DNA of 64,000 nt from contig JAKOTR010000035.1 of NCBI GenBank assembly GCA_029776225.1, forward strand, positions 186,001 to 250,000. The letters run 5' to 3'. The position numbers and the translations under genes were made by a program. Under the pieces are notes generated by a model, which worked only from the letters and a program-made list of their open reading frames with translations, was not told the origin of the DNA and did no database searches. Below, one piece after another: positions 9,106 through 17,650 of this stretch. This DNA is from Acidobacteriota bacterium (GTDB lineage: Bacteria > Acidobacteriota > Terriglobia > Bryobacterales > Bryobacteraceae). Within the stretch, counting starts at the first letter, position 1. Every line of letters begins with the position of its first letter.

Positions 9106-9693
9106 ATGAGGAAAATTCTGTGCCTCGCGGGGATTGTTCCGGCGCTGCTACTCGGGGGCTACATCCTGGTCATCGCGTGGCAGATACACGAGCAGTCCAC
9201 CGTCGACGAGGCGCAGCCGGCCGACGTCATTCTGATTCTGGGCGCCGCGGAGTATCGCGGCAAGCCGTCTCCGGTTTTGAAAGCGCGGCTTGACCACGGA
9301 CTGGAGTTGTACCGCGAAAAGCAGGCGCCGCGCATCCTGACCACCGGCGGAGCGGGAGGCGACCCCGTCTTCACCGAGGGCGAGGTGGCGCGAACCTACC
9401 TGGTCAAGAAGGGCGTTCCCTCCGAAGCGATCCTGGTGGAGGCCGAGGGCGAAAGCACCATGCACAGCACGGCTGCGGCGGCGGAGATCATGCGGCGTGT
9501 GGGCCTGAAATCCTGCATCGTAGTGAGCGACGGCTACCATATCTTCCGGGCAAAAAAGATGCTCGAAGCGCAGGGGATGAAGGTATACGGTTCGCCGCGC
9601 CCGGCCGCGCCGCGGAACGATCTCAAGCAGTGGTGGCTGTATTTCAGGCAGTCGGTTGGTTACGTGCTCTGGTCCGTGGGAATCCGGATTTAG
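9106..9693 (+). CDS. YdcF/SanA-type DUF218 membrane-anchored protein
   Basis: 195 residues with one N-terminal membrane segment (ILCLAGIVPALLLGGYILVI) followed by a DUF218 domain: ADVILILGAAEYRGKP, ARLDHGLELYR, TTGGAG, EAILVEAEGESTMHS and IVVSDGYHIFRAKKM. The family includes SanA and ElyC, linked to cell-envelope integrity and peptidoglycan-precursor handling. The reaction is unknown. A GGAG-like site precedes the ATG. Confidence 0.75.
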   Translation: MRKILCLAGIVPALLLGGYILVIAWQIHEQSTVDEAQPADVILILGAAEYRGKPSPVLKARLDHGLELYREKQAPRILTTGGAGGDPVFTEGEVARTYLVKKGVPSEAILVEAEGESTMHSTAAAAEIMRRVGLKSCIVVSDGYHIFRAKKMLEAQGMKVYGSPRPAAPRNDLKQWWLYFRQSVGYVLWSVGIRI

Positions 9694-9705
9694 CCTCGCC
9701 CGGCC

Positions 9706-10485
9706 TTACAGCTTCAGCAACGTCCTGAGCCGTTTGGTTTGCACCCGGCTGACCGGAATCTCCGTCTGCCTCTTGTCGTCCATCCGCAGCATGTAGCTGG
9801 ATTTGAACCACGGGATCACTTCTTTGATCCGGTTGATGTTCACCAGGTAGGAGCGGTGGACGCGCCAGAAGGTGTCCGGGTCGAGGTTGGATTGCAACTC
9901 TTCGATCGTGCGGTAGTTGGACTGCCCCTCAAGGTTCGTGGCGACAATTGTGATCAGGCCGTCATCGATGGTGGCGTAGATGACGTCATTGGCGTCCACA
10001 ATCAGGTTGCGGTTCCCGCTCCGGACGAGCAGCTTGGTGCGGTGGGGAGCGGGGCGTGGCGGGGGTACGGATTCCGCCGGAGTGGCCTTGTTCTTCTCGG
10101 CCACGATGCGCCGCGCGCGCTCGATGGTGAGGGCGAGCCGCTCTTTTTCAATTGGTTTCAGCAGGTAATCCAGCGCTTCCAGCTTGAACGCTTCAACGGC
10201 GTACTGATCGTAAGCGGTGGCCAGAATGAAATGCGGCAGCCGGCCGCCTTTCTCCTTCAGCTTGCGGATGACACCCAGCCCATCCAGCCCCGGCATCTGC
10301 ACGTCCAGGAATACGACGTCCGGTTCGAGATCTTCGATCAGCTTAAGTGCCTGGAGCCCGTGTTTGGCGGTTCCGACTACCTCAAAATCGGGGAACTCTT
10401 TGAGCAGGTAAGCGAGCTCGTCACAGGCAAGCTGTTCGTCCTCGACAATGAGCGCTGAGATAACGGAAGTCGCACGCTCCGACAT
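9706..10485 (-). CDS. LytTR-family response regulator
   Basis: 259 residues. Receiver domain at ~8-130 with acidic pocket (VEDEQ) and phospho-acceptor D61 (VVFLDVQMPG), conserved LLKP lysine region, a proline-rich linker (~135-150), then a LytTR DNA-binding domain (KLLVRSGNRNLIVDANDVIYA...FWRVHRSYLVNINRIKEV). No histidine kinase is adjacent, so the partner is elsewhere. Domain order matches AlgR/LytR regulators. Confidence 0.92.
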   Translation of the reverse strand: MSERATSVISALIVEDEQLACDELAYLLKEFPDFEVVGTAKHGLQALKLIEDLEPDVVFLDVQMPGLDGLGVIRKLKEKGGRLPHFILATAYDQYAVEAFKLEALDYLLKPIEKERLALTIERARRIVAEKNKATPAESVPPPRPAPHRTKLLVRSGNRNLIVDANDVIYATIDDGLITIVATNLEGQSNYRTIEELQSNLDPDTFWRVHRSYLVNINRIKEVIPWFKSSYMLRMDDKRQTEIPVSRVQTKRLRTLLKL

Positions 10486-10562
10486 GAGAATGCTAGTATA
10501 TCATTTCGGTAGTTTTACCCAGCCGCGGTTAGACGGCGGCGTGCTGTGCGAAGGAGAAAAGC

Positions 10563-11882
10563 TTGGCTCAGAATGAGAACGTGTCGATCGCTCCGCCAGT
10601 AGGAAAACTCGGCGTACTGACTCCCGGAATCGGCGCGGTAACTACTACTTTCATCGCGGGAGTGGAGGCCATTCGCAGAGGCCTCGGACAGCCGATTGGC
10701 TCGCTGACCCAATTGGCTACCATCCGGCTTGGCAAGCGGACCGAGGGCCGCACGCCCATGATCAAGGATTTCGTTCCGCTGGCCGGGCTCGACGATCTCG
10801 TATACGGCGGCTGGGACATCTTCGAGGACAATGCCTACGAAGCGGCGCTGAAGGCGGGCGTACTGGAAAAGACCCTGCTGGACCAGGTGAAGGAGCCGCT
10901 CGAGGCAATCCGGCCGATGAAGGCCGTTTTCGATCCGGCATATGTGAAGCGCCTGAACGGCCCGAACGTGAAGACGGGCGGCTCGAAAATGGACAAGGCG
11001 CAGGCCCTCATCGCCGATATCGAGGAGTTCCGGCGCTCGACCGGGGTCTCGCGGATGGTAATGATCTGGTGCGGATCGACGGAAGTGTACCACCGGCCGT
11101 CGGCGGTCCACCAGACGCTGAAGGACTTCGAGTGCGGGCTGCAAAAAGACGATCCGGAGATTTCGCCCAGCCAGATTTACGCGTACGCGTCGTTGATGTG
11201 CGGCGTTCCTTACGCCAACGGCGCCCCGCATTACTCTCACGACGTTCCGGCGCTGTTGGAACTGGCGCGGGAGCGGCAGGTTCCGATCGCCGGCAAGGAC
11301 TTCAAGACCGGCCAGACGTTCATGAAAACGCTCGTCGCCCCGGGATTGAAGGCACGGATGCTCGGCGTGCGGGGATGGTTCTCGACCAACATCCTGGGCA
11401 ATCGTGACGGCGAAGTGCTCGATGAGCCCGGGTCTTTCAAGTCGAAGGAAGAAACAAAGCTTTCGGTGCTGGAGCACATCCTGCAACCGGATCTGTACCC
11501 GATGCTGTACAAAGACCTGTATCACCGGGTACGCATCAATTACTATCCTCCGCGGGGAGACGCCAAGGAAGGCTGGGACAATATCGACATTTTCGGCTGG
11601 CTCGGCTACCCGATGCAGATCAAAATCGACTTCCTCTGCCGGGATTCGATTCTGGCCGCGCCGATCGTGCTCGACCTGGTGCTGTTCCTTGACCTGGCCC
11701 AGCGCGCCGGGATGAAGGGGATCCAGGAGTGGCTGTCGTTCTACTTCAAGGCGCCGATGACCGCTCCCGGACTGTACCCCGAGCACGATATTTTCATCCA
11801 GTTGATGAAGCTTAAGAACACGCTGCGCTGGATGCGTGGCGAGGACCTGATTACGCACCTCGGGCTGGAGTACTACGACTAG
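10563..11882 (+). CDS. ino1: Inositol-3-phosphate synthase
   Basis: 439 residues of the myo-inositol-1-phosphate synthase family, which converts glucose 6-phosphate to inositol 3-phosphate with NAD+. The N-terminal Rossmann loop is GVLTPGIGAVTTTFIAGVE; the family core is seen in SMDKAQALIADIEEFRRS-like helix, IAGKDFKTGQT and GWFSTNILGNRDG. The start is a TTG, set by AAGGAG six bases upstream (10551-10556) and by the absence of any nearby ATG in frame. Inositol is used by few bacteria, for phospholipids, thiols or compatible solutes. The next gene is a sugar-nucleotide epimerase 162 bases downstream. Confidence 0.9.
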   Translation: MAQNENVSIAPPVGKLGVLTPGIGAVTTTFIAGVEAIRRGLGQPIGSLTQLATIRLGKRTEGRTPMIKDFVPLAGLDDLVYGGWDIFEDNAYEAALKAGVLEKTLLDQVKEPLEAIRPMKAVFDPAYVKRLNGPNVKTGGSKMDKAQALIADIEEFRRSTGVSRMVMIWCGSTEVYHRPSAVHQTLKDFECGLQKDDPEISPSQIYAYASLMCGVPYANGAPHYSHDVPALLELARERQVPIAGKDFKTGQTFMKTLVAPGLKARMLGVRGWFSTNILGNRDGEVLDEPGSFKSKEETKLSVLEHILQPDLYPMLYKDLYHRVRINYYPPRGDAKEGWDNIDIFGWLGYPMQIKIDFLCRDSILAAPIVLDLVLFLDLAQRAGMKGIQEWLSFYFKAPMTAPGLYPEHDIFIQLMKLKNTLRWMRGEDLITHLGLEYYD

Positions 11883-11935
11883 TACGGGCCTGGGCCGGGT
11901 GGCCAGCGCCGCGGTGCCGAAATAGCCAAATTCGC

Positions 11936-11975
11936 GGGCCGGGACGAGCCGGCCCCTACGGGAATGCGTCATTCC
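11936..11975. repeat. Two adjacent perfect hairpins between ino1 and the epimerase gene
   Basis: GGGCCGG (11936-11942) pairs with CCGGCCC (11949-11955) across a 6-base loop. GGAATG (11961-11966) pairs with CATTCC (11970-11975) across a CGT loop. No T-run follows, so this is not a classic terminator. It could be a short interspersed repeat or an mRNA-stability structure. The rest of the 162-base gap shows nothing recognisable. Confidence 0.5.
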
Positions 11976-12044
11976 GCACGTGGGGCGTCCCGTGGCAACG
12001 CAAGACGGCGCGGGCCGTGAGCGCCGCGCAATTGGAAGAGCCAA

Positions 12045-13079
12045 ATGAACCTTGGTGAGCGGGGCTCCGCAAGCCGCCGGAAAATCCTGGTTATCGGCGG
12101 AACCCAGTTTATCGGCCGCGCATTGGTTCCCGAGCTGTTGAAGGCGGGACACGACGTCTCTGTGCTACACCGCAAGCCGGACCACGGCTTCGGCAAGCGC
12201 GTAACCAACATCGTTGCCGACCGCAACGACTGCGAGCAGATGCGCCGCATCCTGTCGGAAGGGCGCTTCGAGGTGGTGTTCGACAACGTTTACGACTGGG
12301 AGCGGGGGACAACCGCCGCACACGTCGAAGCCGCCGCCCGGGCCTGCGGGGATCGCTTGCACCGGTACGTGTTCATGTCGAGTGTGGCGGCATACGGCGA
12401 CGGCCTGAACCACCACGAAGGCGACGCGCTGGCGCCCGACGACCACCCGGACCCCTATGTCCGCAACAAGGCCACCAGCGAGCGGGCGCTGTTCCGCCTC
12501 CATCAGCGGAACGGCTTCCCGGTGGTCACCCTGCGGCCTCCGTTCATCTACGGTCCCGGCAACCCGTTTTACCGCGAGGCCTTTTTCTGGGACCGGATGC
12601 GGGACAACCGGCCGATCGTGCTGCCGGGCGACGGGCGTCGCCTCATGCAGTTCGTTTACATCAAGGACTTGGTGGCCGCTTGCCTGCGCGTCATGGAGGA
12701 GCCCGCCGCGGTGGGGCACGCCTTCAACATCGCCAACCAGCGGGCCATCACCCAGGCCGACGCGGTAGCGGCCTTCGCCGCAGCGGCGGGCAAGAAGCCC
12801 ACGATCGTCCGGGTGCCGCGCGAACGGATATATCAGCTCGGCGGCCACCCGATGGGCCCCCTCCTCTACTTCGGCTACTATTTCGACCTGCCCCCGATCA
12901 CCCAGATTGTTACCAAGGCGCAGCGGGTGCTGGGGTTCAAGCCGACCGATTTTCTGGCTGGCCTGAAGCAGACCTACCGGTGGTACCTGCGGCACCACCC
13001 CAAGCGGGAGATAGACTACAGCTACGAGGAGAAGCTGCTGGGAGCGGTCCAGGCCCACGCGAGCGCCGGGGCGCAGTAA
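12045..13079 (+). CDS. NAD-dependent epimerase/dehydratase (extended SDR)
   Basis: 344 residues. Nucleotide-binding loop GGTQFIGRALVPELL near residue 19, catalytic SS(V)/YxxxK pattern as MSSVAAYG then PYVRNKATSE, and substrate-domain region RPPFIYGPGNPFYREAFFW. The GGTQFIGR variant is typical of the CSP41/isoflavone-reductase-like branch of sugar-nucleotide epimerases. The tyrosine and lysine are spaced as in active enzymes. Follows ino1 in the same direction; whether it acts on an inositol compound is unknown. Confidence 0.72.
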   Translation: MNLGERGSASRRKILVIGGTQFIGRALVPELLKAGHDVSVLHRKPDHGFGKRVTNIVADRNDCEQMRRILSEGRFEVVFDNVYDWERGTTAAHVEAAARACGDRLHRYVFMSSVAAYGDGLNHHEGDALAPDDHPDPYVRNKATSERALFRLHQRNGFPVVTLRPPFIYGPGNPFYREAFFWDRMRDNRPIVLPGDGRRLMQFVYIKDLVAACLRVMEEPAAVGHAFNIANQRAITQADAVAAFAAAAGKKPTIVRVPRERIYQLGGHPMGPLLYFGYYFDLPPITQIVTKAQRVLGFKPTDFLAGLKQTYRWYLRHHPKREIDYSYEEKLLGAVQAHASAGAQ

Positions 13080-13358
13080 CCCATCCCTCCCCCTTTTGCG
13101 ATATCCCTGTCCCCCCTGGACGGAACAGTTCGAATTCCGGGACTCCAAATCGCTGATACCCCCACCGTGAGGGGGTGTATATTGGGATGAATCGGTACTG
13201 ATACTCCGAATTCATAGAGTAAAAGGGGAGTTAGAAAAGTACCGAAAGTACTAGTACCGTACCCGCAGGGATATCCCTAAATTTACTGCTTTCCCCTTCC
13301 TTTGCGGGCCTCCCTAAAGCACAATTAATTTGGGGCTTGTAAATATAGGAGCGGACCC
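13080..13358. promoter_or_regulatory. Repeat-rich leader of the Tad pilin genes
   Basis: This 279-base gap is AT-richer than its surroundings and has no supported gene. It holds CGGTACT (13193-13199), AGTACCG (13238-13244), AGTAC (13247-13251) and AGTACCG (13253-13259) in close array, a perfect 12-base palindrome AGGGATATCCCT (13267-13278), an earlier GATATCCCT half copy (13100-13108), TAAATTTA just after the palindrome, and a CCCCC/GGGGG hairpin (13159-13175 region). The position directly before the pilin operon suggests control of that operon. No known riboswitch consensus was recognised. Confidence 0.5.
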
Positions 13359-14639
13359 ATGGTCAAGTGTGGCAAAGTTGGTACACCGAGGCGAACGACG
13401 CCGGCCCGCAAGGGCGGGTTCGTAATGATCGCCTTGGCCCTGTCTATTTTCTTTCTGCTGGGTGTAGTGGGTCTGGCGGTTGATCTGGGAAGGATGTATG
13501 TCGTCAAGAACGAATCACAGTCCTTCTGTGATTCTGCTGCGCTGTTCGCGGCTAAGGAACTGGACGGAACGGCTGACGGCATCGCCAAAGCGGTGAACAA
13601 AGTCACCTGGGTTGCCCAGGATCCCAACGGGCCCATGAAGGGATTCGAGTTCGGCACCCGGCAGTTTCAAAACATTATCACTGAATTCGCGACAAACTGG
13701 AACGGGCCCACGTGGGTGGATGCCGCGGCCGCAGCGGCGGATCCCACCGACTACTATTTCGTTCGAGTTCGGACAAGCAACTCGGTAAACCTGTGGTTTC
13801 TACCGGTGATTGTAGGTAGCGATGCGGGTAGTGTCGCCGCGGTTGCCGTTGCAGGGCGAGCAGTTGAGGACACGATGGTGCAGGGTCTTGCCCCGTTTGC
13901 TCCCTTTCAACTTCCAACCGACTATACGCTTTGCACCGCTGCTGAACTCGCAGGGTGTTCGATAGACCCCAACGACAGGTTCGGCATGGTTAAGGGCGAA
14001 TGGTACACGATCCGTTGGATGTCCGGGAATCTCAAGAAAGATGAGATTCCGAACTTCTGTCCTGGAGACAGGTGTGAATGCATGATGAAGATGGCAAACG
14101 CCAGCGCGGCATCCGCCGGGTATGCGCTCTATCAGGGCGCCAGGGATATTCGTGAAGCCATTGTCGGAACGCCCCCGCTCGGTACGCCTATCACGATAGG
14201 GTCAGAAATTCCTTTGGACAACGGAGAAATGCAAACCGAGATGAGGGCGCTGGATGACCGCATCGCTCAGGATACGGATCAGACCTCAAACCATTACATG
14301 CCGGAGTGGAGCGGCTATCCAGGCCAGCCTACGTCCCCGAACTCCTACTCGGGAAACGGAAGAAGGATCATGGTCACCCCGGTCCAGTCCGCGGCCGGCG
14401 GGATGGACGGCAATGCCAAACTCAACACTGTCGTGGGGTTCGCCGGGTTCTTTCTGGGGCCTTTATGCCCAGATCTTTCCACTAGCTGCAAGGACCAAAA
14501 CCGCACCTACGAACAATTTCCACCCTCGAAAAAGTCAGCATGCGCCCAGTACCTCGGCGAGTTTACTATAGGCGCGCCCGGATCGGGTGGTTCCGGCCCC
14601 GGTGGCTCCACTGTTTACACCTTGAGGCTCTATCGATGA
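13359..14639 (+). CDS. TadG-like pilus-assembly protein
   Basis: 426 residues. A short basic head with KGGFVMIALALSIFFLLGVV (membrane segment at ~19-40) and then GLAVDLGRMYVVKNESQSFCDSAALFAAKELDG, the usual TadG signature (the D-SAALFAA helix). The remaining ~370 residues are a Cys-containing extracellular region with no enzymatic motif seen, ending in a glycine-rich tail. TadG proteins are minor components of Flp/Tad pili. The stop overlaps the next start as ATGA. Codon use looks less GC-biased than in neighbouring housekeeping genes. Confidence 0.75.
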   Translation: MVKCGKVGTPRRTTPARKGGFVMIALALSIFFLLGVVGLAVDLGRMYVVKNESQSFCDSAALFAAKELDGTADGIAKAVNKVTWVAQDPNGPMKGFEFGTRQFQNIITEFATNWNGPTWVDAAAAAADPTDYYFVRVRTSNSVNLWFLPVIVGSDAGSVAAVAVAGRAVEDTMVQGLAPFAPFQLPTDYTLCTAAELAGCSIDPNDRFGMVKGEWYTIRWMSGNLKKDEIPNFCPGDRCECMMKMANASAASAGYALYQGARDIREAIVGTPPLGTPITIGSEIPLDNGEMQTEMRALDDRIAQDTDQTSNHYMPEWSGYPGQPTSPNSYSGNGRRIMVTPVQSAAGGMDGNAKLNTVVGFAGFFLGPLCPDLSTSCKDQNRTYEQFPPSKKSACAQYLGEFTIGAPGSGGSGPGGSTVYTLRLYR

Positions 14640-15106
14640 AAAGGCAGCGAACAGCGAGAGATTCTGGCAGCGCAATGGTAGAGTTTGCGCTGGCAGTGCC
14701 GCTTCTGACCGTGCTGTTTCTGGGCACGTTCCAGTACGGTTACGCCTTTTTCCTCTACAGCGAGCTTGAGAAATCGGTTCGCGCAGGCGCCCGGTACGCA
14801 TCGGTGCGGACCTATTCACCACCCACAGTTGAAGCGGGAGCCGACCCGGCATCGGCAGATCCGGATTATGTGGACGCGGTGCGTGATACGGTTTTGTACG
14901 GTGATATCACCACTAAAGACATCACCGTTGTGCCCGGTCTGCGGCCGGAGCACATTGTCGTGACAATGCCCGAGTACTCCGCGGGACCGACCCGCGTGCG
15001 CGTCTGTATCAATGGCTACTCGGTGGGCTTCTTCTGGCCGGTGCAGATGAATAACAAGCCGTGTGTGGAGTTTCCTTATGTCGGCAATTTTGCGCCAAGA
15101 AACTAG
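14636..15106 (+). CDS. TadE-like minor pilin
   Basis: 156 residues from the ATG at 14636, which overlaps the TadG stop by four bases (ATGA); a longer upstream frame is antisense-like and was excluded. The head RDSGSAMVEFALAVPLLTVLF is the TadE prepilin motif, with the conserved glutamate at E16 followed by a hydrophobic segment and QYGYAFFLYSELEKSVRAGARYASVR. It is probably cleaved by a prepilin peptidase of the TadV type and inserted in the inner membrane. No TadA ATPase, TadB/C platform or TadV is in the window. Confidence 0.8.
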   Translation: MKRQRTARDSGSAMVEFALAVPLLTVLFLGTFQYGYAFFLYSELEKSVRAGARYASVRTYSPPTVEAGADPASADPDYVDAVRDTVLYGDITTKDITVVPGLRPEHIVVTMPEYSAGPTRVRVCINGYSVGFFWPVQMNNKPCVEFPYVGNFAPRN

Positions 15107-15575
15107 CCGCTTGACCCGCCGCAACTCCGGCGCGGCGGTCGTGGAAGCGTCGCTGATCCTGATGCTGTATCTGGCGTTCGTGTTCTCCATATTCGATTTC
15201 GGGTTTGTGACTTTCAGCTTCCACACGATCCAGGAGCGCGCGGCCGAGGCGGTGCGGTACGGCGTGGTGAGGCCCATATCGATCACCGCCGGGTGCGTCA
15301 CGGGAAGTGCGGCGAGCGGCACCGAAGCCGAAATGGTGAACATCCTAATGTACGGCGCGCCGAATGCGAGCGGCGGCAGCACGGGACTGCTTGGGTTGAC
15401 CAAAGACAAGATACAAATCTGCCGGGACTATGCGCCGTTCGCCGAGGAGCGATTGCGGCTGCGGATCACCGGGTTTCGATACCCGCTGATCAACTACTTC
15501 ATTCCTGGCTGGCACACGGCGAGAACCTTCACAGCCAGTCTGCCGATGGAGTACGCTCCTCCGCCGTCGCCGTAG
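15078..15575 (+). CDS. Second TadE-like minor pilin
   Basis: 165 residues from the ATG at 15078, preceded by GGAG at 15067-15070; it overlaps the previous pilin gene by 29 bases, so translation is coupled. Prepilin motif RRNSGAAVVEASLILMLYLAF with glutamate E23, then FDFGFVTFSFHTIQERAAEAVRYG. Together with the two upstream genes it forms a compact three-gene pilin unit. Confidence 0.78.
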   Translation: MSAILRQETSRLTRRNSGAAVVEASLILMLYLAFVFSIFDFGFVTFSFHTIQERAAEAVRYGVVRPISITAGCVTGSAASGTEAEMVNILMYGAPNASGGSTGLLGLTKDKIQICRDYAPFAEERLRLRITGFRYPLINYFIPGWHTARTFTASLPMEYAPPPSP

Positions 15576-15587
15576 CACGGGGCTGGG

Positions 15588-16514
15588 CTATCGCCCCTTC
15601 CACCCCACCCGCTCCAGCACTTCTTTGGCGATTTTGGCGGTGTTGACGTGGATGGTCACGGTGTCGTTGACGTCCACCGCGTAGCCTCCGGCCAGTGTGA
15701 TCGCCACCGGCACTTTATTCAGCAGCGCGGTTCCCAGCACCAGGTGGTCACGGGCTTTCAAGCCTTCCAGCGTGAGCGCGAGGCCGCCTAACTGGTCCTG
15801 GTAATAGGGGTCGGCGCCGGCCACGTAGATGAGCAGTTGCGGCTGAAACTCGCTGAGTGCGGGCACGAAGGCGGCGCGCAGGCGCTCCAGGTACTCCTCG
15901 TCGCCCACCTCGTCTTCCAGGTTGATGTCTATATTCGAAGGCGGCTTCTCGGCCGGGTAGTTGTTGAACTGATGGATGGAGAGGGTGAATACGCTTTCGT
16001 CTCCTTCAAAAATCGCGGCCGTGCCGTTGCCCTGATGGACGTCGCAATCCACCACCATTGCGCGCTCGATCAAGCCTTCCTTCTTCAGCCGGCGTATGGC
16101 AACCGCAACGTCGTTAATGGCGCAAAAGCCCTCTCCGTGGCCGGGAAAGGCATGGTGGAAGCCGCCGCCGATGTTGTATCCGCAGCCGTCGCGCAGCGCC
16201 AGCCGCGCGGCAAGCGTCGTGCCTCCGGCGGCAAGGAAAAACGCCTTCACCATCTGGCGGGAATACGGCACCTCGAGCTTGAGGATGTCGTAAAAGCTGA
16301 GCGTGCCGTTGGCGAGCCGCTCCACCCAGTCCCGGTCGTGAACGAGCAGCAAATCCTCTTCAGGAGCGGCTTCGGGCTGTACAAAATCGGCGGAACCGGC
16401 GAAACTCTCGGCGCGGAGCCGTTCGTAGACCAGCCGGTATTTCTGGGAAGGGAAAACGTGGTCGCCGAAGTTCAGGTCGTAATCGGGATGGTAGACGAGT
16501 TTGAAGGGGAGCAT
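15588..16514 (-). CDS. AcuC/HDAC-family deacetylase
   Basis: 308 residues from the ATG at 16514, directly after the pta-like stop at 16517; the longer open frame upstream is antisense to nothing useful and lies inside the pta-like gene. Arginase/deacetylase fold with the active-site histidines H120-H121 (GGGFHHAFPGHGEGFC), zinc ligands D158 and H160 (VVDCDVHQGNGT), a third acid in YVAGADPYYQDQLGG, and the GGYA loop near the end. AcuC removes acetyl groups from acetyl-CoA synthetase in Bacillus; here it is paired with a phosphotransacetylase, which points to acetate/acetyl-CoA metabolism. Confidence 0.85.
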   Translation of the reverse strand: MLPFKLVYHPDYDLNFGDHVFPSQKYRLVYERLRAESFAGSADFVQPEAAPEEDLLLVHDRDWVERLANGTLSFYDILKLEVPYSRQMVKAFFLAAGGTTLAARLALRDGCGYNIGGGFHHAFPGHGEGFCAINDVAVAIRRLKKEGLIERAMVVDCDVHQGNGTAAIFEGDESVFTLSIHQFNNYPAEKPPSNIDINLEDEVGDEEYLERLRAAFVPALSEFQPQLLIYVAGADPYYQDQLGGLALTLEGLKARDHLVLGTALLNKVPVAITLAGGYAVDVNDTVTIHVNTAKIAKEVLERVGWKGR

Positions 16515-16516
16515 CC

Positions 16517-17530
16517 CTAGACGGTGGCGGCAAGGGCGCCCCCTGCCTGAAGCGCGGTGATGATGGCGGCGTTGTAGGCGTCCTCGACCGAGCAGCCGCG
16601 GGAAATTATGCTCACCGGCTTCACGATTCCCTGCAGCACCACGGCGAGCAGCGCGCCCGAGCCCAGGCGCTCGACGAGCTTGTAGCCGATGTTGGCGGAG
16701 TTGAGGTCGGGGAAGATCAGAACGTTGGCGCAGCCGGCCACCGTTGAGCCGGGCGCTTTCGAACGGCCCACCTCGGGCACGAGCGCGGCGTCGGCCTGCA
16801 GTTCGCCGTCGACGTTGAGCTCCGGCGCGCGCTCCCGGATGTACCGCAGCGCCTCCACCACCTTGTCCACTTCCTTGTGCTTCGCGCTCCCCTTGGTGGA
16901 GAACGAGAGCAGCGCGACCAGCGGCTCGGTTTCGAGCACGGCGCGCGCGGTATCGGCGGAGGCAATGGCGATCTCGGCCAGTTGCACCGGGGTAGGCGAG
17001 ACGATAACGGCTGCGTCGGAAAAAACAAACAGGCCCTTGTGGCCGTAGCTCTGGTCCTGGACAGCCATGATGTGCGCGCTCGACAGGCGGCGGAAGCCGG
17101 GCCGCAACTCGATGCACTGGAGGATGGAGCGCACGAACTCGGCGGTGGTGTGGACGGCGCTGCCGACCTCACCGTCCGCGTCTCCCGCCATAGTCATCAG
17201 CGCGGCGAAGTACAGCCGGTGGCGGGCGATGTCCGCGGCTTCCATTTGCGTGATGCCTTTGGCGCGGCGGCGTTCGTAATAGATCTCGGCGTATTTCCTC
17301 GCCAGAGGCGACTCTGCCGGATCAATGAACGTGACTCCGCCGGGCGCCCCGGCGGGCGGGCGGCCGATCAGAATGGGCTCGAGAATCTCCTCGCGCGCCA
17401 GGCGCGCGGCGGCCTGGAGCACGCGCCCGTCGTCCCCTTCCGGGAACACGATTCTCGCCTTTCGATTGAGCCGGCGCAGCCGCTCGATGCGTGCCGTGAT
17501 AAAAGCGGCCGCGCTCTCAGGGATGTGCAT
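16517..17530 (-). CDS. pta: Phosphate acetyl/butyryltransferase
   Basis: 337 residues of the PTA_PTB family, which interconverts acetyl-CoA and acetyl phosphate. Recognisable segments are ARIVFPEGDDGRVLQAA, YYERRRAKGITQMEA, AHIMAVQDQSYGHKG, LSFSTKGSAKHKEVDKV, GELQADAALVPEVGRSKAPGS (in two parts) and NVLIFPDLNSANIGYKLVERL. Length equals the catalytic form without the DRTGG regulatory domain. It starts a two-gene unit with the AcuC-like deacetylase two bases downstream. No acetate kinase lies nearby. Confidence 0.82.
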   Translation of the reverse strand: MHIPESAAAFITARIERLRRLNRKARIVFPEGDDGRVLQAAARLAREEILEPILIGRPPAGAPGGVTFIDPAESPLARKYAEIYYERRRAKGITQMEAADIARHRLYFAALMTMAGDADGEVGSAVHTTAEFVRSILQCIELRPGFRRLSSAHIMAVQDQSYGHKGLFVFSDAAVIVSPTPVQLAEIAIASADTARAVLETEPLVALLSFSTKGSAKHKEVDKVVEALRYIRERAPELNVDGELQADAALVPEVGRSKAPGSTVAGCANVLIFPDLNSANIGYKLVERLGSGALLAVVLQGIVKPVSIISRGCSVEDAYNAAIITALQAGGALAATV

Positions 17531-17650
17531 AGAAATTTCCTATTGTAGCGTCAGTGCCACGGGAGCCGAGAGCCGGTCCCACCAGAATCCCAAACGAGCG
17601 CGCAAGGAAGCGGCGCAAACCGGGAGGGAAAATGGCGCCTCTCAAAATAA

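Noticed and set aside
10515-12152. 545-codon open frame on the minus strand across ino1
   Set aside because: It is the antisense shadow of a clear inositol-3-phosphate synthase gene, a common effect in GC-rich DNA; its product has no recognisable domain.
13128-13150. tRNA-like GTTCGAATTCC word in the pilin leader
   Set aside because: The flanking bases do not form a T-arm stem and no acceptor, D or anticodon arm could be drawn.
13080-13358. c-di-GMP (GEMM) riboswitch before the pilins
   Set aside because: Considered because of the pilus context, but none of the conserved GEMM core words was found.
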